This document shows, one piece after another, positions 30,294 through 37,934 of a DNA stretch of 38,944 nt. Within the stretch, counting starts at the first letter, position 1; each line of letters begins with the position of its first letter. The DNA is taken from contig NZ_BJWY01000070.1 of NCBI RefSeq assembly GCF_007990715.1, forward strand, positions 1 to 38,944, written 5' to 3'. The position numbers and the translations under genes are program-made. This stretch comes from Nocardia seriolae NBRC 15557. Lineage in GTDB: Bacteria; Actinomycetota; Actinomycetes; Mycobacteriales; Mycobacteriaceae. Below the pieces are notes generated by a model. That model saw only the letters and a list, made by a program, of their open reading frames with translations, was not told where the DNA came from and did not search any database.

Positions 30294-31298
30294 GTGGGTT
30301 CGCAGGGATGGGATGTGCTGATCGAATGGATGCCGTTTTTTCTCGAGGAGGACGAGGACGCCGACGAATCCGGACTCGGCTGGAACCCGCGGTTCGTCCA
30401 GGTCCGTGACGAACTCACCGGCCGCCGAGTGCATTTCGCGCAGCAGGGCACCGAGATCGAGGTGATCGTGGCAGTCCCCGACGACGCCGCCGACGCCGAA
30501 CGACTGCTGGGCGTGCTGGGCGCCCAGCCCGACGGCACCTGGGACCCGGTGCCGCTGCCCTCGGAATCCGATGCCACCGCACCGGATCCGCAGTGGCGGG
30601 CCATGCAGCGGGTGCATCAGCAGCCGCGGCTGGCCCGCGAGTGGAGCACCGGCTGGCAGCGCGGAGAGGCCGTGGACCTACGCCGCGGCGTCGCCGAATC
30701 GGTGGTGACGGTGCTGCGCGACGGGCTCGGCTTCGACGGCAGCCGCTTGCGCTTCGCGTCCTGGAGCATGGACGCGCCGGGCCTGGGCAGCTACGGCCTG
30801 CCCGCCGACCGGCCCAGTGAGCGCGAAGCGCCCGTGGTCTGTTCGGACTGGCCCGATTTCGAGGCGCGCCTGAGCTGGGCACTGACCACGCTGCCGTGGG
30901 ACGGCGTGATCAACCTGAGCACCCCGCACCCGGGCCCCGACCCGTGCTTCGTCCAGTTCCTGCACGGCCGCCAGCTTTTCAACGAGGCCAGCGGCTGGGA
31001 TGTGGCCGGCCTGGGCGCGGGCGAATTCGACCGCCGCATGCGCGATCTGGGCTGGAGCTTCGCCCCCCACAGCGTCCCCGGCGGCGCGGCGCTCATCTGG
31101 GAGGGCCCGCTGGCCAAGGCCGGTTTCAACCCCAACCTGCGCGGTGCGCCGCGGCGCACGGTGGCGACCTTCACCGAGGTGTTCACCGTGGGTCATCCGC
31201 AGGATCTGGTCTTCCGTGCCTTCCGCAACGGGCGGCGGCGCGACCCTGCACTCCGTTACCTGGACATCGAACTCGGCATCCCCCGCGACGTCAGATGA
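30294..31298 (+). CDS. Conserved protein of unknown function (possible TY-Chap/YbjN-like)
   Basis: This acidic, soluble 334-residue protein has no signal peptide or membrane segment. It begins VGSQGWDVLIEWMPFFLEED and has several Trp-rich stretches (Ala-Ser-Trp-Ser-Met-Asp, Ser-Asp-Trp-Pro-Asp-Phe, Glu-Ala-Ser-Gly-Trp-Asp). The pattern of paired alpha/beta halves recalls actinobacterial TY-Chap/YbjN-type chaperone-like proteins, but I cannot confirm it. The GTG at 30294 follows GGAGGGAGG by 6 nt, a very strong ribosome site. A -10-like TAGGTT at 30264 is a promoter candidate. Its stop abuts the stop of the opposite P450 gene. Confidence 0.7.
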   Translation: MGSQGWDVLIEWMPFFLEEDEDADESGLGWNPRFVQVRDELTGRRVHFAQQGTEIEVIVAVPDDAADAERLLGVLGAQPDGTWDPVPLPSESDATAPDPQWRAMQRVHQQPRLAREWSTGWQRGEAVDLRRGVAESVVTVLRDGLGFDGSRLRFASWSMDAPGLGSYGLPADRPSEREAPVVCSDWPDFEARLSWALTTLPWDGVINLSTPHPGPDPCFVQFLHGRQLFNEASGWDVAGLGAGEFDRRMRDLGWSFAPHSVPGGAALIWEGPLAKAGFNPNLRGAPRRTVATFTEVFTVGHPQDLVFRAFRNGRRRDPALRYLDIELGIPRDVR

Positions 31299-32717
31299 TC
31301 AGAGGCGGCGCAGGTCGATCGGGAGGCCGTCGGCGGGCATGGGGCCCGTTCCGGCTACCAGGGGAACGTGGTAGCCGGGCGGGACGGTCCAGCCGTAGTT
31401 GAGCAGCATCTGGTGCATGGTCGCCTTGACGGTCATGCCGCCGAAGTAGCGGCCTATGCACTTGTGCGCGCCACCGCCGAAGGGGGGCCAGGCGAAGCGG
31501 TGGGATTTGTCTTCGGCGCGAGCGGGATCGAAGCGTTCGGGGTCGAAGACGTCGGGGTCGTGCCAGTACTCGGCATTGCGCATCATGGAATAGGGTCCGG
31601 CCATGACCAGGGTGCCCTTGGGGATGAAGTAGCCCGCGATATCGGTGTCCGCCAGGGCTTCTCGCACCATCTGGCCGACCGGGGCGTACATGCGCAGGGT
31701 TTCGCGGAAGGCCCTCTCCAGGCTCGGCAACCGGTCCAGGTCTGCGTAGTCGAGGGTGGGCTTGCCCAGGGCCTGCGATTCCTCGCGCAGGCGCTGCTGC
31801 CAGTCCGGGTGGCGGGCCAGTTCGTAGGCGAGCATGGAGATGGCGAGGGTGCTGGTGTCGTGGGCGGCCATCATCACGAAGATCATGTGGTCGACGATGT
31901 CGGCGTCGGTGAAGGATTCGCCGTCCTCGGTCTCGGCGTGGCAGAGCACGCTGAACAGATCCTCACCGTCGCCGGCGCGCTTGGCGGGCAGTTCGCGGCG
32001 GAAGTAGTCCTCGAGCAGGCGGCGGCCGCGCAGGCCCCGATTCCACACTCCCCCGGGAATATTCGTGCGGATGATGGCCGCGCCGCCGTGCACGGCGTCC
32101 TCGAAGGCGCGCGAGAGGCGGGTGCCCTCGGGGCCGAGTTCCGCGCCAGCGAAGACCACGGTGGCCTGCTCCAGCAGCATGCGCTTGACGTGGTCGTAGA
32201 GCAGGAAATCCGATGCGGGCCGCCAGGATTCGACGCCGCGCACGATGCGCGGGGTGGTGAGGTTGAGGTAGCCGATCAGGCGCGGGCGGGTGAATGCCTG
32301 CTGCAGGATGCGGCGGTGGTAGGTGTGATCGTCGAAGTCGCGCAACAGGATTCCGCCGCGGAAGAAGGGGCCGATGAGGAATTCCCAGCCCCGCTGCGCG
32401 GAGAAGACGTGTTTGCGGTCGAGCAGCAGTTCCTCGAAGGCCGCGGGCGAGCCGAGGCCGACGACCTGGCGGCCGAAGATCCCCATCCACTGCACCGGTC
32501 CGAAGAGCTTCATGCGCTCGCGGCCGAAGCTGAGCGGATCGGCGAGGGTGGCCACCACGTGGCCGATGCCGGGCGGGCCGGAATCACCCATCACCGGTTT
32601 GAGCCCGCTACCCGGCGGCGGGGTCGCGAGCGCGCGCGGCACGGACGGGTAGCGCTCCAGCACCCCGGCGGCGCGGCACTGAATTCGGTGATTCACCACG
32701 GCTTTTCGTACAGCCAT
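31299..32717 (-). CDS. Cytochrome P450, CYP136-like
   Basis: The 472-residue protein has all P450 landmarks: PPPGSGLKPVMGDSGPPGIG at the N-terminus, the oxygen-binding I helix Met-Ala-Ala-His-Asp-Thr-Ser-Thr, the ExxR motif Arg-Glu-Thr-Leu-Arg, and the heme-binding PPFGGGAHKCIG. The N-terminal block and layout resemble mycobacterial CYP136, which also lies beside a divergent TetR gene. The role is unknown; a lipid or sterol-like substrate is possible. The ATG at 32717 lies 6 nt after a TACCGT -10 box (32729-32724) with TTTACG 17 nt further upstream, suggesting a leaderless mRNA. A TetR-type palindrome covers that -35 box. Confidence 0.92.
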   Translation of the reverse strand: MAVRKAVVNHRIQCRAAGVLERYPSVPRALATPPPGSGLKPVMGDSGPPGIGHVVATLADPLSFGRERMKLFGPVQWMGIFGRQVVGLGSPAAFEELLLDRKHVFSAQRGWEFLIGPFFRGGILLRDFDDHTYHRRILQQAFTRPRLIGYLNLTTPRIVRGVESWRPASDFLLYDHVKRMLLEQATVVFAGAELGPEGTRLSRAFEDAVHGGAAIIRTNIPGGVWNRGLRGRRLLEDYFRRELPAKRAGDGEDLFSVLCHAETEDGESFTDADIVDHMIFVMMAAHDTSTLAISMLAYELARHPDWQQRLREESQALGKPTLDYADLDRLPSLERAFRETLRMYAPVGQMVREALADTDIAGYFIPKGTLVMAGPYSMMRNAEYWHDPDVFDPERFDPARAEDKSHRFAWPPFGGGAHKCIGRYFGGMTVKATMHQMLLNYGWTVPPGYHVPLVAGTGPMPADGLPIDLRRL

Positions 32718-32723
32718 GTACCA

Positions 32724-32763
32724 ACGGTAGCGGAAACGAGAATATCCGTAAACGGTCGTTTCC
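32724..32763. promoter_or_regulatory. P450 promoter with overlapping TetR-type operator
   Basis: AAACG-GT-CGTTT (32750-32761) is a 12-bp operator-like palindrome, set within the longer pair GGAAACGA (32732-32739) and TCGTTTCC (32756-32763). It overlaps the minus-strand -35 box TTTACG (32752-32747) of the P450 gene, whose -10 TACCGT is at 32729-32724. It lies 25 nt before the TetR start on the other strand. It is probably the TetR site; this is inferred. Confidence 0.6.
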
Positions 32764-32787
32764 CGATTTCTGTGCGAAGCTGTGTGG

Positions 32788-33435
32788 GTGACGCGAGCTT
32801 TCAACGGGACCTATCGCGGCACCACCACCGATGAGCGCCGCGAGCAGCGGCGGCGGCGACTGCTGGACGCGGCCCTCGAGATCGTCGGGACGCAGGGGCT
32901 GGCCGCGTTGACGGTGCGCGGGGTGTGCGAGCAGGCCACGGTGGGGCCGCGCTTCTTCTACGAATCCTTCACGGATCTGGACGCTTTGGCGGCGACTCTG
33001 CTCGACGAGGTGCAGGGCGAAGCCCTGGAACGGGCGCGCGCGGCCATGACCGACACACCCGGCGGTCCCGATGAGAAGCTGCGCGCCGGGGTGGCCGCGC
33101 TCATCATCGCGGTCACCGACGATCCGCGGCGCGCGAATATCGCCTTCGCGCAGGCGTACGGCAGCGAGGAGCTCATGCGCCGCCGGTTCCAGGGCATGCG
33201 GCAGGTGGCCGAGTTGCTCATCGAGCAGACGCGGATACTGCTGAACCGGCCCGAGGGCGACGACACGGCGCTGACCACGTTGGCGCAGTTGATCACCGGC
33301 GGTGCGGCGGAACTGATCCTGGTGTGGCTGGACGGCGGGCTGAAGGTCGAGCGGCCGGTGCTCATCGATCTCGTCGCCGATTACGTGGTCGCCATGGTCG
33401 ATCGGCTACCCAGCCTGACCGCACGGCTCGGCTGA
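32788..33435 (+). CDS. TetR-family regulator beside the P450
   Basis: The 215-residue protein has a TetR HTH at about residues 12-60: ERREQRRRRLLDAALEIVGT, then Val-Arg-Gly-Val-Cys-Glu-Gln-Ala-Thr-Val-Gly-Pro-Arg-Phe-Phe-Tyr-Glu. An all-helical ligand domain follows. It is divergent from the P450 gene over a 70-bp gap that contains a palindrome, so it probably represses the P450 and itself. I use the GTG at 32788; a GTG two codons earlier is equally possible, and neither has a good ribosome site. The P450-TetR arrangement resembles the cyp136 locus of M. tuberculosis. Confidence 0.88.
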   Translation: MTRAFNGTYRGTTTDERREQRRRRLLDAALEIVGTQGLAALTVRGVCEQATVGPRFFYESFTDLDALAATLLDEVQGEALERARAAMTDTPGGPDEKLRAGVAALIIAVTDDPRRANIAFAQAYGSEELMRRRFQGMRQVAELLIEQTRILLNRPEGDDTALTTLAQLITGGAAELILVWLDGGLKVERPVLIDLVADYVVAMVDRLPSLTARLG

Positions 33436-33453
33436 GCGTCCCGCCCGGGCGGT

Positions 33454-34764
33454 TCAGGAATCGCGATGGCCCACCCCGCTGGCGAGAATCTCGTCGACGA
33501 CGATCTTGGCGGTCTCCGAACAGGCGGTGATGCCGCCGTTGGCGTACTCCTTGACCGCGTCGCCGACATTCCAGAGATTGGCGATCGGCGTCTCGTGCGG
33601 CAGGTCGTAGCCGGCGACGGCGCGCTGGGGCGGCCAGTCGTCGCGGGTGACGGCGATGGACAGGATGCGGGTCTGCTCGAAGCCGAGGATCTCCTCGCGC
33701 AGATCCTGTAGCACCAGGGCGGTTTCGGCCTCGGGATCGAAGTCGCCGACCGAGGGTTTGGGTACGCCGGTGCCGACGTAGAGGTGCCAGCCCGGCGGGG
33801 CCATCTCGGGGCAGGTGGCGGTGAAGTTGGCGACATAGCACAGCCGCCGGGTGCGGGCGAAGCTGAGCAGGCCGGGCGCGGTGATCAGGGGTTCGCGGCT
33901 GGCGAAATTGACCGAGATCATGGCGCAGGGCAGATCGCGTTGCAGCACGGCGCCGACGTAGTCCGACGGAAAGTGCTCGGGGCCGACGAGATCCAGCGTC
34001 GCCGACGGGCCGATATCGCTGACCGCGAAAGCACAAGCGACATCGACGGTTTCATCGCCCCGGTGGACGCGCGCCCCGGTGACCCGATCGTCCTCGACCA
34101 GCAGCCGCCGCACCTCGCTGTCCAGCCAGACCTGTCCCCCATTGTGTTCCACCACTTCGGCCAGCGCCTTCCACAGGCCGATGGTGCCCTCCGGGCAGAA
34201 GCCGAACTTCTTGAACGCGGACTTGTTGGTGAAGTAGGTGAGGAACACCCGCGCGGGCAGCTCCTCCGACCCGACCGCGCAGATCGAGCCGCACATGTTG
34301 CGGAAGATCCCCTGCACCGCTTCATTTTTGGTGTATCGGCGCACCCAGTCGGCGGTGGACAGCTCCCGATCGGGCAGCCCGCCGTCCTCGCGGGCCGCGC
34401 CGATTCCGGTGAGCAGGTTCGCGCCGTGCCGGGTCAGCTGCGAGATGAGCAGGCCCCAGCCGCCGGTGCTGACATCCACGTCGCGGCCGTTGATCCGGTA
34501 CAGGATCGGCGGATCCGCCGGGCGCACTTCGAATTTCGCGCCGACCTCCTCGAAGGTCTGTTCGGTGATGCCGCCGATCTCGACGACCACCGCACCGGTA
34601 TTGATGATGAAACCGTCGAGTTCCTCGGTGGCCGCGCGCCCCCCGACCCGGTCCAGGCGCTCGACCACCAGGGTCCGGTAGCCGTGATGGGAGAGCCGGG
34701 CGGCCGCGCACAGCCCGCCCACCCCGGCTCCGACAACCAGTGCGTCCCACCTGTTCTCGCTCAT
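33454..34764 (-). CDS. Phytoene-desaturase-like FAD oxidoreductase
   Basis: The 436-residue protein has the FAD-binding start WDALVVGAGVGGLCAAARLS (about residues 6-25), Val-Val-Glu-Arg and Gly-Gly-Arg-Ala. A central substrate domain follows, then the C-terminal flavin segment Asn-Leu-Trp-Asn-Val-Gly-Asp with Gly-Gly-Ile-Thr-Ala-Cys-Ser-Glu. This is the carotenoid-desaturase/amine-oxidase superfamily; the end is intact, unlike the related gene at 12035. The substrate may be an isoprenoid or fatty compound. The ATG at 34764 has GAGGGG 7 nt upstream. It follows an SDR gene by 35 bp on the same strand, making a two-gene operon. Confidence 0.88.
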   Translation of the reverse strand: MSENRWDALVVGAGVGGLCAAARLSHHGYRTLVVERLDRVGGRAATEELDGFIINTGAVVVEIGGITEQTFEEVGAKFEVRPADPPILYRINGRDVDVSTGGWGLLISQLTRHGANLLTGIGAAREDGGLPDRELSTADWVRRYTKNEAVQGIFRNMCGSICAVGSEELPARVFLTYFTNKSAFKKFGFCPEGTIGLWKALAEVVEHNGGQVWLDSEVRRLLVEDDRVTGARVHRGDETVDVACAFAVSDIGPSATLDLVGPEHFPSDYVGAVLQRDLPCAMISVNFASREPLITAPGLLSFARTRRLCYVANFTATCPEMAPPGWHLYVGTGVPKPSVGDFDPEAETALVLQDLREEILGFEQTRILSIAVTRDDWPPQRAVAGYDLPHETPIANLWNVGDAVKEYANGGITACSETAKIVVDEILASGVGHRDS

Positions 34765-34799
34765 GGAGAACCCCCTCGAGCAGGCTCGGCCCGCTGGGA

Positions 34800-35663
34800 T
34801 CACCCCGCTGGGTTCACCCCGGGCTGAGCGTCGGACATATCGGTAATACGACTCCAATTCTCTCGCACCTCGTCCAGCGTCGGGACCGCACTGAACAAGA
34901 CGGGCTTGTTCGCGAACAGCTGGACCCGGTGCACCGCGCCGCCGCCGACCACGAAGGTCATGCCGGAGTCCTGGTTGTCCTCGCTGACCAGGTAACCCAC
35001 GATCGGGGCGACCTGGGCGGGCGGCAGCTTCTCGAGCATTTCGGCCGAGGCGATGTCGGCGGTCATGCGGGTGGCGGCGATGGGCGCCACGGCATTGACC
35101 TTGATGTCGTACTTGCGGCCCTCGATGGAAAGGGTGTTCATCATGCCGACCAGTCCGAGCTTGGCCGCACCGTAATTGGCCTGGCCGAAGTTGCCGTAGA
35201 GGCCGGAGGTGGAGGTGATCATGACGATGCGGCCGAAGCCCTGCTCGCGGAAGTGGCCCCAGGCGGCGTGGGTGACATTGAACGAGCCGAACAGGTGCAC
35301 GCGCTGCACGGCCTCGAAGGCCTCGGGCGTCATCTTGCCGAAGCTGGTGTCGCGCAGGATGCCCGCGTTGTTGACCACGCCGTGCACCGCGCCGAAGCTG
35401 TCGAGGGCGGTCTGGATGAGCGACTGCGCGCCCTCGGTGGTGGCGACGCTGTCGTAGTTGGCGACGGCGGTGCCGCCGGCCGCGCGAATCTCCTCGACCA
35501 CCGCGTCGGCCATATTGTGTCCGGCCCCGGTGCCGTCGCGGGCGCCGCCGAGGTCGTTGACCACGACCTGCGCGCCCTCGCGGGCCAGCAGGAGCGCGTA
35601 CTCCCGGCCCAGGCCGCCACCGGCTCCGGTGACAATGACGACTCGATCGGTTACACCAGGCAT
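34800..35663 (-). CDS. SDR-family dehydrogenase (HSD17B4-like)
   Basis: The 287-residue protein begins with the cofactor motif TGAGGGLG (about residues 12-19), followed by Val-Val-Asn-Asp-Leu-Gly-Gly, Asn-Asn-Ala-Gly-Ile-Leu-Arg-Asp and a canonical Tyr-Gly-Ala-Ala-Lys active site. It matches the dehydrogenase domain of multifunctional beta-oxidation enzymes and similar mycobacterial steroid/fatty-acid SDRs. The ATG at 35663 has AAGGAGAG 5 nt upstream. It is the first gene of an operon with the phytoene-desaturase-like oxidoreductase, suggesting both act on the same lipid- or sterol-like compound. Confidence 0.92.
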   Translation of the reverse strand: MPGVTDRVVIVTGAGGGLGREYALLLAREGAQVVVNDLGGARDGTGAGHNMADAVVEEIRAAGGTAVANYDSVATTEGAQSLIQTALDSFGAVHGVVNNAGILRDTSFGKMTPEAFEAVQRVHLFGSFNVTHAAWGHFREQGFGRIVMITSTSGLYGNFGQANYGAAKLGLVGMMNTLSIEGRKYDIKVNAVAPIAATRMTADIASAEMLEKLPPAQVAPIVGYLVSEDNQDSGMTFVVGGGAVHRVQLFANKPVLFSAVPTLDEVRENWSRITDMSDAQPGVNPAG

Positions 35664-35777
35664 GAAACTCTCCTTGCGAAATTTAGGTTCCTTTCGAAAA
35701 GTAGCAGTAGCGCGCCGGGGCGTTTGTGCTGCCCGACACACTCGTCGCGGAACTGGTCGATCGATAGGGTTGGTGTG

Positions 35778-36776
35778 ATGACTCCGCACCTGCACCAGCG
35801 TTATCCTGAACTCGCGCGGACCCTGCCCCATGTGCCGCTGGGCAAGAGCCCGACCCCGGTCCGGCCGCTGGCCTCGCTGGATACGGTCGGCGCGGATATC
35901 TGGCTCAAGGACGACAGCGTGTTCGGCGACGGCGGCTGGGGCGGCAACAAGGTGCGCAAGCTGGAATGGCTGCTGCCCGACGCGCTGCGGCAGCATCGGA
36001 CGACGATCGTGACCGTGGGCGGGCTGGGCACCAACTGGGGGCTGGCGACCGCGCTGTACGGGCGCGAGCACGGGGTGAAAACCGTTCTGGCACTGATCGA
36101 TCAACCGGTGGACTCGCATGTGACCGCGCAGCTCGAGCGGTTGCGGGCCTCGGGGGCGGAGCTGCATTTCACGCATTCCAAGGCGCGCACGATCGCGTCC
36201 GCGCCGTGGCTGCTGGCGCGGGGCTTCTCGGGGTGGCGGCCGCCGTATTTCCTGCCCGCGGGCGGATCCTCGGCGGTGGGTGCGCTCGGATATGTCGAGG
36301 CGGCACTGGAATTGGCCGAGCAGGTGCGCTCGGGTGAGCTACCCGAGCCGAGCCATATCGTGGTTCCCGTCGGTTCGGGCGGGACGGCGGCCGGGCTGTC
36401 GCTGGGGCTGCGGCTGGCCGGGCTCGCGACCCGGGTGGTGGGCGTGGTCGTGAATGACACTCTGCGACTTGACGAACCGGCCTTGGCCAAGCTGGCCGGG
36501 CGTTGCGAGCGGCTGCTGCGCAGGCGCGGCGCTCAGCTTCCCGAAAACCTGTCCCCCACCGGCAATCTCGAGATCGTGACCGAGTATCTCGGGCCCGGCT
36601 ACGGCCACCCGATGCCGGAAGCCGCGACCGCGCAGGCACTTTCGGCCGATCGGGAGCATATGACACTGGAGCCGGTGTACACCGCCAAGGCCATGGCCGC
36701 GCTGCTGGACATGAACGCGCACGGCCGGTTCGGCGACGGTCCGGTGGTGTACCTCAATACCAACGGACCGCGCTGA
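35778..36776 (+). CDS. ACC deaminase/D-cysteine desulfhydrase-family PLP enzyme
   Basis: The 332-residue protein belongs to the fold-II PLP enzymes. The cofactor lysine lies in Gly-Gly-Asn-Lys-Val-Arg-Lys-Leu-Glu (about residue 58), and the phosphate-binding glycine loop reads HIVVPVGSGGTAAGLSLGLR. The family includes 1-aminocyclopropane-1-carboxylate deaminase and D-cysteine desulfhydrase; residues that separate the two cannot be judged here. The ATG at 35778 follows TAGGGT (35765-35770) by 7 nt with no ribosome site, suggesting leaderless translation. A long upstream extension of the frame is antisense to the SDR gene and is not used. Confidence 0.88.
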   Translation: MTPHLHQRYPELARTLPHVPLGKSPTPVRPLASLDTVGADIWLKDDSVFGDGGWGGNKVRKLEWLLPDALRQHRTTIVTVGGLGTNWGLATALYGREHGVKTVLALIDQPVDSHVTAQLERLRASGAELHFTHSKARTIASAPWLLARGFSGWRPPYFLPAGGSSAVGALGYVEAALELAEQVRSGELPEPSHIVVPVGSGGTAAGLSLGLRLAGLATRVVGVVVNDTLRLDEPALAKLAGRCERLLRRRGAQLPENLSPTGNLEIVTEYLGPGYGHPMPEAATAQALSADREHMTLEPVYTAKAMAALLDMNAHGRFGDGPVVYLNTNGPR

Positions 36777-36800
36777 CACCGGCTTTCGCATCCGATCGGC

Positions 36801-37592
36801 TCACGCGGTGGCGAGCTTGGCGGCCAGGAATTCCTCCCAGGTGCGTTCGCCCACGGCGTGATCCGGCGTCAGATTGCCGCCCGCCGCGTAGGCGCGCGAC
36901 GCCTTGCCCGGAGCCTTCATGGTGAACACCGGGCGGCGACGGCCGGTGGCCGCCAGGTAACTGCGCTCGAGTTCCTTCATCGTGTAGATCTTCGGCCCGC
37001 CGATCTCCGCGACGTAACCCGCGGGCTCACCCAGCGTCAGTTCCACCAGACGCGCTGCCACCTCGGCGGCTTCGATGGGCTGGAACCGGAAATCGACGAC
37101 CGGCACCACCGGCATCCGGCCCAGCGCCGAGACCATGGTGAAGAGCAGATCGTGGAACTGGGTGGCGCGCAACGTGGTCCACGGCAGGCCCGAATTCTCC
37201 ACCACCAGTTCGGCATCCCGCTTCGAGGCCATGTAGGCCATGGTCTGCCGATCGATGGCGCTCTCCACCGGGACGCGCTCCGCGCCGACCACCGAGATGA
37301 AGACCAGATGCGGGAACACCCCCGCCGCCTGGATGCCGTCGACCAGCGCCTGCGCCTTCTGCCCGTCGCCCTTGTTCGTACCCGCCAGGTGCAGCACGGT
37401 GTCGACTCCCGCTACCGCCGCGCCGACCCCCACACCGGTCTGCAGATCCCCGGCCACATACTCGATCCCGTCCCTCGCCTCCCGCGCGGTGCGGCTCAGC
37501 ACCCGCACGCTGACCCCCGCCTCCCGCAACAGCGGGGTGACCAACTTGCCCAACGTGCCCGTACCTCCGGTAACCAGAACCGTCTGCGCCAT
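36801..37592 (-). CDS. NmrA-like NAD(P)-binding (atypical SDR) protein
   Basis: The 263-residue protein starts AQTVLVTGGTGTLGKLVTPL with the extended Gly-x-x-Gly-x-x-Gly motif. It has Val-Ala-Gly-Asp-Leu and Val-Leu-His-Leu-Ala-Gly-Thr-Asn, then an NmrA-like C-terminal part. The catalytic Tyr-x-x-x-Lys of classical SDRs appears as Tyr-Met-Ala-Ser-Lys. It may be a redox sensor, epimerase-like or quinone-oxidoreductase-like protein; the substrate is unknown. The ATG at 37592 has AAGGAG 9 nt upstream; an ATG three codons earlier has no room for one. It is convergent with the PLP enzyme gene. Confidence 0.88.
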   Translation of the reverse strand: MAQTVLVTGGTGTLGKLVTPLLREAGVSVRVLSRTAREARDGIEYVAGDLQTGVGVGAAVAGVDTVLHLAGTNKGDGQKAQALVDGIQAAGVFPHLVFISVVGAERVPVESAIDRQTMAYMASKRDAELVVENSGLPWTTLRATQFHDLLFTMVSALGRMPVVPVVDFRFQPIEAAEVAARLVELTLGEPAGYVAEIGGPKIYTMKELERSYLAATGRRRPVFTMKAPGKASRAYAAGGNLTPDHAVGERTWEEFLAAKLATA

Positions 37593-37898
37593 GATGACCA
37601 TCTCCTTCGTCGTATTCGCGCCGCCTCGATGGCGTCCTGCCGAGTTGACGACGCACCCCCGGCGGTTGTGACACGACGTGACCCACGACACCTCCCCGCC
37701 CCGCCGCACCCTGGCCGCCACGCCGCGAAGTCCGGTCGGCCCGTACTCATCCTGAACCGCGGCCACACCCGAGCCCACGAACCTCACCGCCCCCACTCTT
37801 TCCGCCCTCGCAGCCGCCCTGGCCCCTGACAGCCGCAACACGACGGCATGACATCGCCTGATTTTCAGGCGTTTCCGGACAGCCATGCACGAAATCAC
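37593..37898. other. Non-coding gap with a hairpin
   Basis: No gene is supported here on either strand. CGCCTGA-TTT-TCAGGCG (37855-37871) is a perfect 7-bp hairpin followed by a short T run on the plus strand. No plus-strand gene ends nearby, so a terminator role is unclear. Confidence 0.45.
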
Positions 37899-37926
37899 TT
37901 GCACAACAGTTGTTGTCGAATAGCTT
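37899..37926 (+). promoter_or_regulatory. Promoter of the Rpn-family nuclease gene
   Basis: TTGCAC (37899-37904), a 16-nt spacer and TAGCTT (37921-37926) lie 8 nt before the GTG at 37935. The layout fits a promoter giving a leaderless mRNA. Inferred from sequence only. Confidence 0.5.
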
Positions 37927-37934
37927 CCGTAGAC

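Noticed and set aside
34740..35777. Upstream extension of the PLP enzyme frame
   Set aside because: The extension is antisense to the SDR gene; the family homology begins at the ATG at 35778.
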